Shown here: piece by piece, positions 34,321 to 44,073 of the stretch
How positions within the stretch are numbered: the stretch's first letter is position 1
How the letters are laid out: each line of letters starts with the position of its first letter
Origin: Cerasibacillus quisquiliarum
Lineage (GTDB): Bacteria > Bacillota > Bacilli > Bacillales > Amphibacillaceae
Direction: 5' to 3'
DNA length: 64,000 bases
Assembly: GCF_014202495.1 (NCBI RefSeq)
Contig: NZ_JACHHA010000004.1
Span: forward strand, 124,001-188,000
Made by a program: the position numbers and the translations under genes
The notes under the pieces: generated by a model
What the model was told of the DNA's origin: nothing
What the model saw: the letters and a program-made list of their open reading frames with translations, nothing else
Databases searched by the model: none

Positions 34321-35124
34321 ATGAAAAAATGGATCACAACATTTGTTGTAATCGCTTTAGCTTTCACACTTTCTGCTTGTCAAGAAAACGCTGAAGAAGT
34401 TTACAACAAAGCGCTTGAAGCTTCAAAAGAACTTAAAAGCGCTGAAGTCGATATGGATATAAAACAGTCAATGGGTGTCCCTAGTGAAGATATGACAATG
34501 GACATTTCTACAAAAATGGATATCAAAATGACAACTGACCCGCTAACAATGTATCAAAAAGGTACGATTGATATGGGTGATTTACTACCAATTGATATGG
34601 AAGTGGAAGCATATGTCACTGACGATGCGATGTATATGTATGATTCAATGTCTGGTACATGGATGAAGATGGACTCCACCTTGTCTGAAGAAATGCTTAA
34701 TCAACAACAAGACCCTGCTGAACAGCTTAAAGTTTTAGAAGAATACGTTAAAGATCTTTCTTTTGAAAAAGATGATAACGCATTTATTTTAAAATTAGAA
34801 GCTGATGGTGATAAGCTTAAAGGTGACACAGATAAGTTGGTGAAGCAATTTATGCCTCAAGAAATCATGGAAGCATTAGGAGAAGAAGCTGAAGAAATCT
34901 TTAAAAATATGGAAATAAGTAAACTAAATTATGAAATGTTTATTGATAAAAAAACATACCATCTAAATAAACTCAACGTCGATATGGATATGTCAATTAA
35001 AGTTGATGGCGAAGAATTGACTATTTCTCAAGAGGTAAATGCCAAGTACAAAAACATCAATGGCGTTGATCCTATCGAAGTGCCACAAGATGTTATTGAT
35101 GACGCTCAAGAATTAAACCTTTAA
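34321..35124 (+). CDS. DUF6612-like lipoprotein
   Basis: A 267-residue lipoprotein: signal KKWITTFVVIALAFTLSAC with lipobox LSAC, then a beta-rich domain rich in Met, Asp and Lys (DMDIKQSMGVPSEDMTMDIS, YVTDDAMYMYDSMSGTWMKMD). It fits the DUF6612/YusW-like LolA-fold group found in Bacillaceae; function unknown. ATG 34321 is used: AAGGAG lies about eleven bases upstream, and the GTG at 34309 overlaps that site. Monocistronic with a terminator. Confidence 0.72.
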   Translation: MKKWITTFVVIALAFTLSACQENAEEVYNKALEASKELKSAEVDMDIKQSMGVPSEDMTMDISTKMDIKMTTDPLTMYQKGTIDMGDLLPIDMEVEAYVTDDAMYMYDSMSGTWMKMDSTLSEEMLNQQQDPAEQLKVLEEYVKDLSFEKDDNAFILKLEADGDKLKGDTDKLVKQFMPQEIMEALGEEAEEIFKNMEISKLNYEMFIDKKTYHLNKLNVDMDMSIKVDGEELTISQEVNAKYKNINGVDPIEVPQDVIDDAQELNL

Positions 35125-35197
35125 TCGAATCTATTAAAACTCGTCTATCTCATGTTAGGCTAATAGATTTAGATGATAAAAGAATTCTATGAAACGT

Positions 35198-35234
35198 AAG
35201 AAGGTGTAGGAAAGAATCCCGCACCTTCTTTTTA
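35198..35234 (+). terminator. terminator of the DUF6612-like gene
   Basis: GAAGGTG and CACCTTC pair across a 14-base loop with inner pairs and are followed by TTTTT. Confidence 0.85.
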
Positions 35235-35259
35235 TATGTATACTAAGTCGAAGTCGGGC

Positions 35260-35358
35260 GAGCAATTTTGGCTCGGGGTTGCGCGATTTTGGCCCGGGGT
35301 TGCGCGATTTTGGCTCGGGGTCGCGCGATTTTGGCCCAGGGTCGCGCGATTTTGGTGC
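35260..35358. repeat. GC-rich 21-bp tandem repeat
   Basis: About 4.7 copies of a 21-base unit of the form GCGCGATTTTGGCCCGGGGT plus one base, starting at 35260, 35281, 35302, 35323 and 35344 (last partial). The unit is about 65% GC in an otherwise A/T-rich genome. Frames within it read as repeats such as ARGCAIL but have no ribosome binding site. It lies between two terminators. Confidence 0.9.
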
Positions 35359-35383
35359 AGCACCGTTTGATCAAGTTTGCCAT

Positions 35384-35431
35384 AAAAAAAAGACCGCTTT
35401 CCCATCACACGTTGAGATACGGTCTTTTTTT
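35384..35431. terminator. bidirectional terminator after pstB
   Basis: AAAAAAAGACCG and CGGTCTTTTTTT bracket a 23-base loop; T-tracts are present in both directions. It lies 40 bases beyond the pstB stop. Confidence 0.8.
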
Positions 35432-35470
35432 CATCTATATATTAAAATACAAAGAGATAGCAGAAAAAAC

Positions 35471-36310
35471 TTAACCAAATCGTCCATTAATATAATCTTC
35501 AGTACGCTGATCAGTCGGTTCATTAAAAATGACATCTGTCCGGTCATATTCAACAACTTCTCCATCAAGGAAAAAAGCCGTTCGATCTGAAATACGTGAT
35601 GCTTGTTGCATATTATGCGTGACAATAACGATTGCGTAGTCTTTTTTTAACTCTCGTATTAATTCTTCAACTTTCAAGGTAGATTTCGGGTCTAATGCTG
35701 ATGTTGGTTCATCCATAAGGATAACATCTGGTTCAATGGCTAAACACCTAGCAATACAGAGCCTTTGCTGTTGACCACCGGATAAACCGTAAGCATTATC
35801 GTGGAGGCGATCCTTTACTTCATCCCAAATATAGGCACCTCTAAGACTCTTCTCAACGATTTCATCCAGAATCATTTTATTACGAATCCCATGAATTTTA
35901 GGTCCGTAGGCAATATTTTCATAAATTGATTTTGGAAATGGGTTTGGTTTTTGGAAAACCATGCCGACTTGAGTGCGCAACTCTTCAACACGTAAAGACT
36001 TATCAAATATGCTTTTACCTTTATATTGGATGACGCCTGTCGTGCGAACGGACGGAACGAGTTCAACCATACGATTTAACGTCTTTAAATATGTTGATTT
36101 ACCACATCCAGATGGGCCGATAATCGCTGTGACCTCTTCTTCGTGAATATCAAGATTAATATCTCTTAATGCATGTTTTTCGCCGTACCATAAATTTAAA
36201 TTCTGTGTATCAAACACGACCTCTTTCTCTTGTTCAAGTGTTCTTAACACTTCAATATTAGCTCGCTTCTTCACTTCTGCTTGTGGAATGGCTGTCATTG
36301 CACCTGCCAT
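35471..36310 (-). CDS. pstB: phosphate ABC transporter ATP-binding protein
   Basis: Powers high-affinity phosphate uptake. A 279-residue ATPase with Walker [10 protein letters not shown] (near 70), the PstB-specific [20 protein letters not shown], signature [13 protein letters not shown] (near 180) and Walker [17 protein letters not shown] 36310 follows AAAGGAG by eight bases; the GTG at 36319 overlaps it. Last gene of the pstSCAB operon, 22 bases after pstA. Expressed under phosphate starvation from the Pho box upstream of pstS. Confidence 0.95.
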   Translation of the reverse strand: MAGAMTAIPQAEVKKRANIEVLRTLEQEKEVVFDTQNLNLWYGEKHALRDINLDIHEEEVTAIIGPSGCGKSTYLKTLNRMVELVPSVRTTGVIQYKGKSIFDKSLRVEELRTQVGMVFQKPNPFPKSIYENIAYGPKIHGIRNKMILDEIVEKSLRGAYIWDEVKDRLHDNAYGLSGGQQQRLCIARCLAIEPDVILMDEPTSALDPKSTLKVEELIRELKKDYAIVIVTHNMQQASRISDRTAFFLDGEVVEYDRTDVIFNEPTDQRTEDYINGRFG

Positions 36311-36332
36311 AAGAAACACTCCTTTTTTATCA

Positions 36333-37217
36333 TTAATAACGTTTTTGAAATTTATTTCGAATTATAATGGCCGTTGTATTTAATAAAAGAAGGACAAGTA
36401 ATAAAATAATGATTGTTGCGGATGCAAGATATGCATACTCCTCAACTAAAGATGAGTCTAATGTCCAATAATATATTTGCATCGGTAAAACTGTAAATTT
36501 ATCAAAAATACTTCCAGGGAACGGAATAAGTAATGCTGGTATACCAATGACAACAAGTGGTGCCGTCTCACCGATAGCACGTGATAAAGATAAGATAGCA
36601 CCTGTTAGAATACCAGGAAGTGCCGCTGGTAAAATAATATTTTTAATCGTTTGCCATTTTGTAGCACCCAGTCCATACGACGCTTCACCTAAATGATTAG
36701 GAACTGCACGAATGGCTTCTTGACTAGCAACAATTGTAATTGGAAGAATAAGTAAGGACATCGTCAATCCACCAGCAAGGACGATATTACCCATATCTAA
36801 TGCGCGAACAAATACCGTCATTCCTAAAATTCCGTAAACAATCGATGGGACACCTGCTAGATTCGCAATATTTGTTTGAATAAATGACCGTAGCTTGCCT
36901 TTTTTAGCATATAATTCAAGATAAATTGCTGTTCCTACTCCAAAAAACATAGTCACAGGAGCCACGACAACCATTAACCATAACGTTCCGAGTATAGCGC
37001 CTAAGATCCCTGCTTTTTCTGGGTCAGTTGATAGCTTTCCTGTTAAGAAATCCATATTAATCCAACCTATTCCATCAGAAAATACGCGATAGATTAATAT
37101 GCCTAGAACAACAAGGCCGAAAACCGTTGATAGAAAGAAAATTATTTTAGCAATTGTATTTACGATAAGTCGGAAATTCATTCGTTTCTGCACTTGGACG
37201 GCATCAACATATTTCAT
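36333..37217 (-). CDS. pstA: phosphate ABC transporter permease
   Basis: One of two permeases of the Pst system. A 294-residue protein with about six membrane helices and the ABC loop [21 protein letters not shown] (near residue 175). It also shows [16 protein letters not shown] and [16 protein letters not shown], standard PstA segments. AGGAGG precedes the ATG. It lies 22 bases past pstC. Confidence 0.95.
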   Translation of the reverse strand: MKYVDAVQVQKRMNFRLIVNTIAKIIFFLSTVFGLVVLGILIYRVFSDGIGWINMDFLTGKLSTDPEKAGILGAILGTLWLMVVVAPVTMFFGVGTAIYLELYAKKGKLRSFIQTNIANLAGVPSIVYGILGMTVFVRALDMGNIVLAGGLTMSLLILPITIVASQEAIRAVPNHLGEASYGLGATKWQTIKNIILPAALPGILTGAILSLSRAIGETAPLVVIGIPALLIPFPGSIFDKFTVLPMQIYYWTLDSSLVEEYAYLASATIIILLLVLLLLNTTAIIIRNKFQKRY

Positions 37218-37239
37218 TTACAATTCCTCCTGAGTTATA

Positions 37240-38181
37240 TCAATACTCTTCCTTAAACTTACGTGCGACATAACGAGCAAATAGGTTCATTAGCAATGTA
37301 AAGACAAATAATGTCATCGCAACAGCATATAGACTGTAGTATATAGTCGATCCGGCTGGGGCATCTCCGCCAGTTACTTCTACAATATAAGCGGTCATTG
37401 TTTGCATAGATTGTGTCAGATCAAATGTGAAGTTTTTGGAGCTTCCGCTAGCGATTGTAACAATCATCGTTTCACCAATTGCTCTTGAAATAGCGAGAAC
37501 AAATGAGGCGACAATTCCAGAAAAAGCAGCTGGAATAACAACACGTGTCGCTACTTCTAATTTCGTTGCTCCTAGTGCAAGTGCACCTTCACGCATCGCA
37601 TTCGGAACAGAACTCATCGCATCTTCAGAGAGCGAAGCAATCATAGGGATAATCATAATTCCCATTACAATCCCCGGGCTTAAAATATTTGTCGTTTCTA
37701 GTCCTGGTATAACATGTTTCAGTAATGGTGTAACAAAAGTAAATGCAAAAAAACCATATACAATCGTTGGAATACCTGCTAAAATTTCTAGCAGCGGTTT
37801 AAACGTCTTTCGTATACGTTCAGAAGCAAATTCACTTAAATAAATTGCTGTCATTAGCCCTATTGGCGCTGCAACAAGCATCGCTATAACGGTTGAAGTT
37901 AGGGTTCCCATAATTAATGGTAAAACACCGAACTTGGGGTCTTGGCTTAGTGGCTTTAGGACCGTACCTGTAAAAAATTCAACGACAGACACTTGTTTGA
38001 AAAATTCTATTGTCTCAGAAAACAATGTGTAAATAATCCCTATTGTCGTAAAAACAGAAACACTTGCAATGAGAAATAATATTATCGGAATCGCTTTTTC
38101 AAATTTAAGAAATAAATTTTTTGACTGCTTCTTTTTAGATATCAGTTCCTGAACATGAACAGGCTCATTATTTGTTCGCAT
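37240..38181 (-). CDS. pstC: phosphate ABC transporter permease
   Basis: Second permease of the Pst system, 313 residues with about six helices. It contains LLEILAGIPTIVYGFFAF, the ABC loop PNAMREGALALGATKLEVATR (near residue 195) and ISRAIGETMIVTIASG. ATG 38181 follows AAAGGAAA by six bases; a longer frame from 38235 lacks support. It follows pstS by about 110 bases. Confidence 0.94.
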   Translation of the reverse strand: MRTNNEPVHVQELISKKKQSKNLFLKFEKAIPIILFLIASVSVFTTIGIIYTLFSETIEFFKQVSVVEFFTGTVLKPLSQDPKFGVLPLIMGTLTSTVIAMLVAAPIGLMTAIYLSEFASERIRKTFKPLLEILAGIPTIVYGFFAFTFVTPLLKHVIPGLETTNILSPGIVMGIMIIPMIASLSEDAMSSVPNAMREGALALGATKLEVATRVVIPAAFSGIVASFVLAISRAIGETMIVTIASGSSKNFTFDLTQSMQTMTAYIVEVTGGDAPAGSTIYYSLYAVAMTLFVFTLLMNLFARYVARKFKEEY

Positions 38182-38288
38182 AATAAGTTTCCTTTCAAAC
38201 CAATGATTTCCAACCTTTTCTAATGAATGGAACAAGATGAGAACGATAATTTGTCCTCATCTTGTATGATTATATGCTTGTCTGTAAA

Positions 38289-39305
38289 TTACTTTAGACC
38301 TTCTAAGAATGAAACACTTTCTTCAACTTCAGCGTCTGGAATTGGAGCGAATCCTGTTTCACCAGCGACATGATTGACATTGTTCATAACATAGATCGCA
38401 TAATCAAGAACTTGTGGTTTTTCTTTTGCATTATCCACGTTTAAGTACGTAAATACTGGACGTGTAAATTGTGCGTAGTCCCCGTCTTCTGCAATTGTAT
38501 CAAGTGAAGGTTCAACTGCTCCATTACCAAAATCAACGCTTACTGCTTGTAATTTATCTTGGTTGTTTACATAGTAACCGAATCCAAAGAATGCAATTCC
38601 GTTTTTATCTTCTTCGATCATTTTTACAAGCGTAGGGTAATCTTGTTGTAAGTCAACATCATCTACGAGATCTTTTTCTTCTAAAATATTTTCATAGAAG
38701 AATTCATATGTTCCGTGGTTCTCATTTGGTCCATATGTGTTAATCTCTTCATCTGGCCAATCCGGATTAATATCAGACCATTTTGTTACGCCACCATCAG
38801 CAAGGAAGATTTTCTTTAAATCTTCAGCTGTCATTTCAGTTGCCCAGTCGTTTTCTTTATTAATAACAAAAGTAAGTCCATCAAGTGCTACTTTTAATTC
38901 TTTTACTTCCATGCCAAGCTTGTCAGCTTCTTCCTGCTCTTCATCTTTAATTTGGCGAGAAGCATCGTTAAAATCTGTTCCGTCTTCTACTAAGAATTTC
39001 TTAAATCCTGCACTCGTACCAGCACGGCTAACTTCTACTGATACATTCGGTTGTTCGTTACTCATATATTCTTCAGCTAATTTCGCCATTAATGGATAAA
39101 CTGTACCAGAGCCATCGATGACGACACTGCCTTCTAAATCAGCAGCTGCTTCATTATTTTCTTCTTCATTATTCTCATTATCTTTTTGTTCTGTGTTGCT
39201 ATTGTCTTCTCCTTCTTTTTCTTTCTCTGAGTCTCCTTGACAAGCAACAAGTGCAATTGCTAATACAGCAATCATCAAGGCCATGAAAATGTTTTTCAAC
39301 TTCAT
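38289..39305 (-). CDS. pstS: phosphate-binding lipoprotein
   Basis: Binds inorganic phosphate outside the membrane and delivers it to PstCA. A lipoprotein signal ends in lipobox LVAC (Cys22), followed by an acidic low-complexity linker (residues 24-58) and the binding fold: VVIDGSGTVYPL (62-73) and RAGTSAGFKKF (95-105) form phosphate-binding loops. The 338-residue length is normal. First gene of the operon, directly downstream of the Pho box. Confidence 0.95.
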   Translation of the reverse strand: MKLKNIFMALMIAVLAIALVACQGDSEKEKEGEDNSNTEQKDNENNEEENNEAAADLEGSVVIDGSGTVYPLMAKLAEEYMSNEQPNVSVEVSRAGTSAGFKKFLVEDGTDFNDASRQIKDEEQEEADKLGMEVKELKVALDGLTFVINKENDWATEMTAEDLKKIFLADGGVTKWSDINPDWPDEEINTYGPNENHGTYEFFYENILEEKDLVDDVDLQQDYPTLVKMIEEDKNGIAFFGFGYYVNNQDKLQAVSVDFGNGAVEPSLDTIAEDGDYAQFTRPVFTYLNVDNAKEKPQVLDYAIYVMNNVNHVAGETGFAPIPDAEVEESVSFLEGLK

Positions 39306-39366
39306 AAAAAATGTCCTCCCTTTTTTGTAGGAAATATCTTCCGAAGGCCTCTCTCCTTCAATTACA

Positions 39367-39420
39367 AGTATAAAGATGGAGTGTTAAGGAAGTATAAAGC
39401 GATTGTAAAGGTTATGTAAA
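39367..39420 (-). promoter_or_regulatory. Pho box and -10 of pstSCAB
   Basis: On the minus strand TTTACA, TTTACA, TTTATA and TTAACA repeat at exact 11-base intervals (39415-39420, 39404-39409, 39393-39398, 39382-39387). This is the direct-repeat pattern bound by PhoP~P in Bacillus. TATACT at 39367-39372 is the likely -10. Confidence 0.92.
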
Positions 39421-39504
39421 TTTGTAGATCATGATTTAAGCTATGTATCTAATTTTAAAACTTGACGAAAATAAGATTCCTAAGAAAGCCATTAAAAAAA
39501 ACGA

Positions 39505-39549
39505 ATAAAAAACATCTTCGCTCAGCTTAAAGTGAGCGAAGATGTTTTT
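39505..39549 (-). terminator. terminator of the ABC-2 exporter operon
   Basis: On the minus strand AACATCTTCGCTCA and TGAGCGAAGATGTT form a 14-bp perfect stem around an eight-base loop, followed by TTTTATTC. Confidence 0.92.
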
Positions 39550-39579
39550 ACTGTCGTTTTACTATTAACTAGAACCACT

Positions 39580-40464
39580 TTATGCCATAAGAACTTTTTG
39601 ACGCTTAAGAACGATAAGCATAATGATAAAAAATAATCCTGTATAAGCACCAGTCAATAAGAAGCTCTCATGCAATTGATAAATTTCAGGCATGGGATAG
39701 AATGAGACAAACCCTCCAGGATCCGTATCATGAAATAAGATAGGAAGCATTGATTTTTGTATAAATAATGGAAAGTACTTACCAATTAACCACTGATCAA
39801 TTATGCTAAATTCAAGTATCGGATAAACAAGACCCAATATTAGTCCCCCGACAATACTCTTTGTAACGACAGTCATGCACGCAGTAAACATACCCCACAG
39901 TAACAAGCTAATGATTGTTCCACTCAGTTGTAGAACGATATCACTTATTACAATTGTTGGATATTCTATTAAATTCATCGGTAAATTAAAGAGTTCTGGC
40001 ACAATTAAACTTGTTATAAAAGCTGTAATAATAGACAATAACATGAGAAGCAAAATGATTAATAAAATACTGGACATTTTGTTAATGATGATTTGAATAC
40101 GTGATAAACCATTAACCCATAACTGTCGAAGTGTTACATATCGGTATTCAATCCCAAAAAGAATTGCTGCCAAAATAGAAATAATGATTGGACCTACTGC
40201 ATTAACAGAAGCCAATGCATATGTTATCGCCATAGATGAGCTTAAAACAAATAACATAGAATGAAAAGGTTCTGTTCGATCAGCCTGTTTGATATAGTCA
40301 ATCATTTCTTGTTCTGTAAATGAAGCTTCTTCCATAAATGATGGGTACATGTTCTGAAACATATGAGCAACACTTATGTAAGAATAAATCACAATCAAAA
40401 TCATGATTACGAGTGACCAAATAATAGCTGGATGCTTAATGAGCTTCGTCCATTCATTCTTCAT
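39580..40464 (-). CDS. ABC-2 type transporter permease
   Basis: A 294-residue membrane protein with six hydrophobic helices and a large loop after helix 1 (about residues 35-65), the common ABC-2 exporter layout (SILAAILFGIEYRYVTLRQLWVNGLSR near residue 100). It overlaps the ATPase gene by four bases and must be its partner. Similar pairs export or give immunity to peptides, but no cargo can be assigned from sequence. Confidence 0.82.
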   Translation of the reverse strand: MKNEWTKLIKHPAIIWSLVIMILIVIYSYISVAHMFQNMYPSFMEEASFTEQEMIDYIKQADRTEPFHSMLFVLSSSMAITYALASVNAVGPIIISILAAILFGIEYRYVTLRQLWVNGLSRIQIIINKMSSILLIILLLMLLSIITAFITSLIVPELFNLPMNLIEYPTIVISDIVLQLSGTIISLLLWGMFTACMTVVTKSIVGGLILGLVYPILEFSIIDQWLIGKYFPLFIQKSMLPILFHDTDPGGFVSFYPMPEIYQLHESFLLTGAYTGLFFIIMLIVLKRQKVLMA

Positions 40465-41354
40465 ACGCTTTCTCCTCTACTTAATTGCTGATATGTCCAT
40501 TCCCACTCTCTAGTCGGATGAATAAACATAAACTCTTCAATGCTTATGCCTTTATCAGTCAATATCTTATGAAAAGTGCTTATATCCTGTTTAGATACGA
40601 GTTTAATATGCCAAACAGATGGACTCATTTCCAACGCACTCTTTATGATTGAAATCTGCATGAATTGTTCTTTCGTTACGCTCTTTGTTGTTTTTATTCG
40701 TACGGTAGGCTCATCTTTTGAGTCATGTACATGAAGTTCTTTTATAATTTGGCCTTCATGAATCATTCCTAAACGGGTACAATTAGCCTCAATAATTCCC
40801 CATTCATGGCTCGCAATAATAAAACTGCTTCCTTTTTTCGCCATATCGTGAATTAAGGTAGATAAATTTTCACTTGATAAAACATCCAATCCATTCGTTG
40901 GCTCATCTAATAGATAGAGACACGCCTTCTTCGATAAGGCTATAGCCAAACCAAGTCTTTGCTTTTGACCATATGATAAACTTCTTACTTTCTTGTTAAG
41001 AACATCACTACTTTGTTCAGGATGTAAAGTCTTTACAATGCTTATTGCCTTTTCTGGTTGTGTTGAAAGTAAATAGAGATTTTCCTTGCCAGTTAAATAC
41101 CCATATAGCGATGTTGGTTGAAAGGACATACTTATTTGCTTCGGATCGTACGACTTACCGTTTATTTTAATTGTTCCTTCGTCAGGTTTTAGAAGACCAC
41201 AAATAATAGCTAATAAGGTCGTTTTTCCTGATCCATTCCGACCGACTAAACCGTAAATATCTTCACGTTTTATCGTAAAAGAAATGTCTTTTAAGACCGA
41301 ATATGTAGCAAAATCTTTACTAATTTGATTCACTTGCAGCATTGGCTTTGACAT
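40461..41354 (-). CDS. ABC transporter ATP-binding protein (bacteriocin/immunity-like)
   Basis: A 297-residue ATPase: Walker A GRNGSGKTT (near 38), signature LSYGQKQRLG (near 130), Walker B LYLLDEPTNGLDVLS (near 150), and an extra C-terminal domain of about 90 residues as seen in BcrA/LanF-type exporters. ATG 41354 follows AAAGGAG. It pairs with the ABC-2 permease. A gene for a secreted protein lies 310 bases upstream on the same strand. Confidence 0.85.
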   Translation of the reverse strand: MSKPMLQVNQISKDFATYSVLKDISFTIKREDIYGLVGRNGSGKTTLLAIICGLLKPDEGTIKINGKSYDPKQISMSFQPTSLYGYLTGKENLYLLSTQPEKAISIVKTLHPEQSSDVLNKKVRSLSYGQKQRLGLAIALSKKACLYLLDEPTNGLDVLSSENLSTLIHDMAKKGSSFIIASHEWGIIEANCTRLGMIHEGQIIKELHVHDSKDEPTVRIKTTKSVTKEQFMQISIIKSALEMSPSVWHIKLVSKQDISTFHKILTDKGISIEEFMFIHPTREWEWTYQQLSRGESV

Positions 41355-41530
41355 AACTTAACTCCTTTCAAATCTTAAGTCATCTCATAAACTAGGACCA
41401 AATGTTTTATTTATAGAGAAAAAAATCTGTGCATAGATTATGGCTGCTAAATTTTACGTCTCTTTTAGATTGTTACTTATATGCATCCCCGTACATCACT
41501 TCCTTTTCCACAACTGATTGTTCATTTTGT

Positions 41531-41569
41531 GTCGACTTAGACCATATAATATAGCAGGCCTAAGTCGAC
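41531..41569. repeat. long inverted repeat flanking a TATAAT box
   Basis: Ten-base perfect arms GTCGACTTAG and CTAAGTCGAC, extendable to 13 with one mismatch, enclose about 19 bases that contain TATAAT and its near-complement. It lies in the 309-base gap between the secreted-protein gene and the ABC genes; nothing else was seen there. Confidence 0.6.
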
Positions 41570-41663
41570 GAGTCTCTGGCTAAATTGTTCGCTAACACAA
41601 TATTCACTATTTAGTTGAGTAATGGGTGATTTTTGATCAAATCTTTTGAAAGAACATAGGCAA

Positions 41664-42179
41664 TTATCTAGCTGTAGATTTACCGTATCCATTAATAGCT
41701 ATTCGAATTCGGCTTGTGAATTTTGATCCACGTATGTGGCCCCATGGTGTAGGAAGGCTACTTTCGAAAACAACACTTTGATTCGTTTCACCATTAGAAG
41801 TATATCGATAATTCCAACTGTTTTTCTGAGACTTGTAGTTAAACAAAGGTGCTGTCCAATTTCTTTGCCACATACCGTTGTATCGAATTATTCTGCCTTT
41901 ATCCCATGTCCACTGCACAGTTGCACGATGAATAGCAACAGTAATTCCTAATTTGTTCTTATATGACTTACTCCAAGTATGGGTTGATATATAAGCATTT
42001 AGTGTGTTGTCATTTTTAATATGATGGTAACTTTGAGCAGGAGTAATTATTGTAGAAGAAGTATCATTAGATGAATTTGGAAGGCTATCTGCGGCAAGTA
42101 CACTAGATAATTCTACAAAAACTAATAAGATAGCTAAAAAAGAAATGAATAAAAATTGATAAAACAAGCTTCTTTTCAT
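41664..42179 (-). CDS. secreted protein of unknown function
   Basis: A 171-residue protein with a clear signal peptide (FYQFLFISFLAILLVFVELSSVLAA, about residues 6-30). The basic, aromatic, cysteine-free mature part contains WSKSYKNKLGITVAIHRATVQWTW, then RYNGMWQRNW and SWNYRYTSNG. I do not recognise a family. A very strong AAGGAGGTG site and a cleavable signal suggest high secretion. Its position upstream of a bacteriocin-immunity-like ABC exporter allows the guess of a secreted antimicrobial or wall-active protein. The evidence is only position and composition. Confidence 0.65.
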   Translation of the reverse strand: MKRSLFYQFLFISFLAILLVFVELSSVLAADSLPNSSNDTSSTIITPAQSYHHIKNDNTLNAYISTHTWSKSYKNKLGITVAIHRATVQWTWDKGRIIRYNGMWQRNWTAPLFNYKSQKNSWNYRYTSNGETNQSVVFESSLPTPWGHIRGSKFTSRIRIAINGYGKSTAR

Positions 42180-42286
42180 CCTTATTCACCTCCTTAATAA
42201 TAAGTATGTAATAAATGATAATTTTATGAAAATTTTATTATTAATTGTGCAAATTGTCAATTATCAACTCCTTTTATACGTAAAAT

Positions 42287-42322
42287 AAGTCCCTAACCAA
42301 CAAAAAGGTTGGAAAGAGACTT
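42287..42322 (-). terminator. terminator of the NSS transporter gene
   Basis: On the minus strand AAGTCTCTTTCCAACC and GGTTAGGGACTT pair imperfectly around TTTTTGTT and are followed by ATTTTA. Confidence 0.65.
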
Positions 42323-42339
42323 CTCAAATGATTATTTAC

Positions 42340-43695
42340 TTAAAACACCCTACGCCATACACCAAGCACATCTAACATAACTATGACGATTAATACAGGA
42401 GCTACATAACGCAGAATATAATACCAAGCTTGAAATGCTCCCCTTTTAAGCTTGCTTCCTCTTTTTAACTCATCGAAAAGTAGAGATTTTTCCATCTTCC
42501 AAGACACGAAAATCGCAATTAATAATGAGCCAAGTGGCATGAGGACATTACTTACTGCATAGTCAGCAAGGTCAAAGAAGGATTTACCAAAAACAGTCAC
42601 ATCACTTAATACCCCATATGATAAGGCAGAAGGAATACCAAAAATAAAAATTGCAATTCCAATCATCCAAGCATACTTTTTTCGCTTATCGAGATGACCT
42701 TTCGAAAGAACCGAAACGATGATTTCCAACATCGAGAAGGCACTTGTTAAAGCAGCAAAGAAAAACACGATTAAAAAAGCAGCGAAGAAAAACATCCCAA
42801 ATGGTAATTGACTAAAAATAGTTGGTAATACATTAAATAAAAGGACAGGACCAGCATCAGGGTCTAGTCCGAATGAAAACACAGCTGGAAATATGGAAAG
42901 ACCTGATAAAATAATAACGAGTAGATTCATACTCACAACCGACAACGCAGAACGTGGAAGATTCGTTGTCTTCGGCAAGTAAGAACTGTACGTAATCATA
43001 ACGGATACACCGATACTCAAAGTGAAAAAAGACTGTCCCATTGCATCAAGCACGGCTTTTGATGTGAGTTTTGAAAAGTCAGGCTGAAATAAGAAAGCCA
43101 TTCCTTTTACCGCACCATCCAATGTAACAGATCGAATGACGAGAATAAGAAACAAGATCGCTAAAGCAGGCATCATTATTTTTGAAGCTCGCTCGATTCC
43201 ATTTTGAATCCCATGCCCGACAACTATAATCGTCATCAAGATAAATATGAATTGAAGTGATAAACTTAGCCAAGGATTTTCAATCGTTTTTTGAAATAAT
43301 AGTGCATACTCTTCTGATTGTAAACCAATTAGTTCACCTGTAAAAATTTTGCCTAGATATGTGATAATCCATCCACCAATGACACTATAAAACGATAGCA
43401 GGATGAATGTTGTAACCATTCCCAAGATTCCAATCCCATACCATTTCGTTCCTGGAGCTATCTTTTTGAAAGAAGTAACGGCATCAGCACCAGCCGTTCT
43501 CCCAATCGCAAACTCTGCCATCATAAGTGGAAGTGCCAAAACAAACGTAAAAAAGATAAAAATAAAAAAGAAGGCGCCCCCTCCATTTTGCCCAGCCACA
43601 TAAGGGAACTTCCATATTGCCCCAAGGCCGATAGCAGATCCTGCCGTTGTTAAAATAAAACCTAATCTCGTTCTAAATTGTTCACGTTGACTCAA
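42340..43695 (-). CDS. sodium-dependent transporter, NSS/SNF family (YocR-like)
   Basis: A 451-residue Na+-coupled amino-acid-type symporter with about eleven helices. The family signature at the N-terminus is [21 protein letters not shown] (residues 12-32), followed by [11 protein letters not shown] further conserved unwound-helix motif is [20 protein letters not shown] (near 225-245). The likely substrate is an amino acid or related compound, not defined here. Monocistronic. Confidence 0.92.
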   Translation of the reverse strand: MSQREQFRTRLGFILTTAGSAIGLGAIWKFPYVAGQNGGGAFFFIFIFFTFVLALPLMMAEFAIGRTAGADAVTSFKKIAPGTKWYGIGILGMVTTFILLSFYSVIGGWIITYLGKIFTGELIGLQSEEYALLFQKTIENPWLSLSLQFIFILMTIIVVGHGIQNGIERASKIMMPALAILFLILVIRSVTLDGAVKGMAFLFQPDFSKLTSKAVLDAMGQSFFTLSIGVSVMITYSSYLPKTTNLPRSALSVVSMNLLVIILSGLSIFPAVFSFGLDPDAGPVLLFNVLPTIFSQLPFGMFFFAAFLIVFFFAALTSAFSMLEIIVSVLSKGHLDKRKKYAWMIGIAIFIFGIPSALSYGVLSDVTVFGKSFFDLADYAVSNVLMPLGSLLIAIFVSWKMEKSLLFDELKRGSKLKRGAFQAWYYILRYVAPVLIVIVMLDVLGVWRRVF

Positions 43696-44017
43696 TGCCG
43701 CTACTCCTTTCTGATAATTGTCGTTTATTAAAAAGAATTAATCTCTATTATCTTTTAATGTGATGAAGTTGTCAATCTTATGTTATCTCATATTATTGAT
43801 GTATCTAATTGAATTTAAAACCATGTGGACACGGAGCACAAGTTCTCAGGACGGAAATGATATGTGAGACTGTACGTTAAAGCCTTTAATTTAGACTCTC
43901 ATGATTAAAATTCACACGAGACGGTACGTTATAAGCTTAAAGGATCTATTTTATGAAAATAAGATGTCAATAGAGCGAGAATGAGTGACACACTTGAATC
44001 TTCTAAAACCAGTCCAT
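43696..44017. other. intergenic region with an imperfect direct repeat
   Basis: A gap of 378 bases to the next gene. GAGACTGTACGTTAAAGC at 43866 and GAGACGGTACGTTATAAGC at 43918 form an imperfect direct repeat 52 bases apart. No open frame or other element was recognised. Confidence 0.5.
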
Positions 44018-44051
44018 AAAAATAGCGAAGAAAATCTCGTGTTTTCTTCGC
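44018..44051 (-). terminator. terminator of ctaB
   Basis: On the minus strand GCGAAGAAAA and TTTTCTTCGC pair across seven bases and are followed by TATTTTTA, 23 bases past the stop. Confidence 0.85.
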
Positions 44052-44073
44052 ATACTTTATATAAAAGCTTCTT

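Noticed and set aside
35268-35590. Two frames encoding repeats such as ARGCAIL and RDFGPGS
   Set aside because: They result from the 21-bp DNA repeat read in different frames; no ribosome binding site, and both run into a terminator and into pstB antisense.
37427-37843. A 138-residue frame on the plus strand
   Set aside because: It is wholly antisense to pstC and has no start signal or family match.
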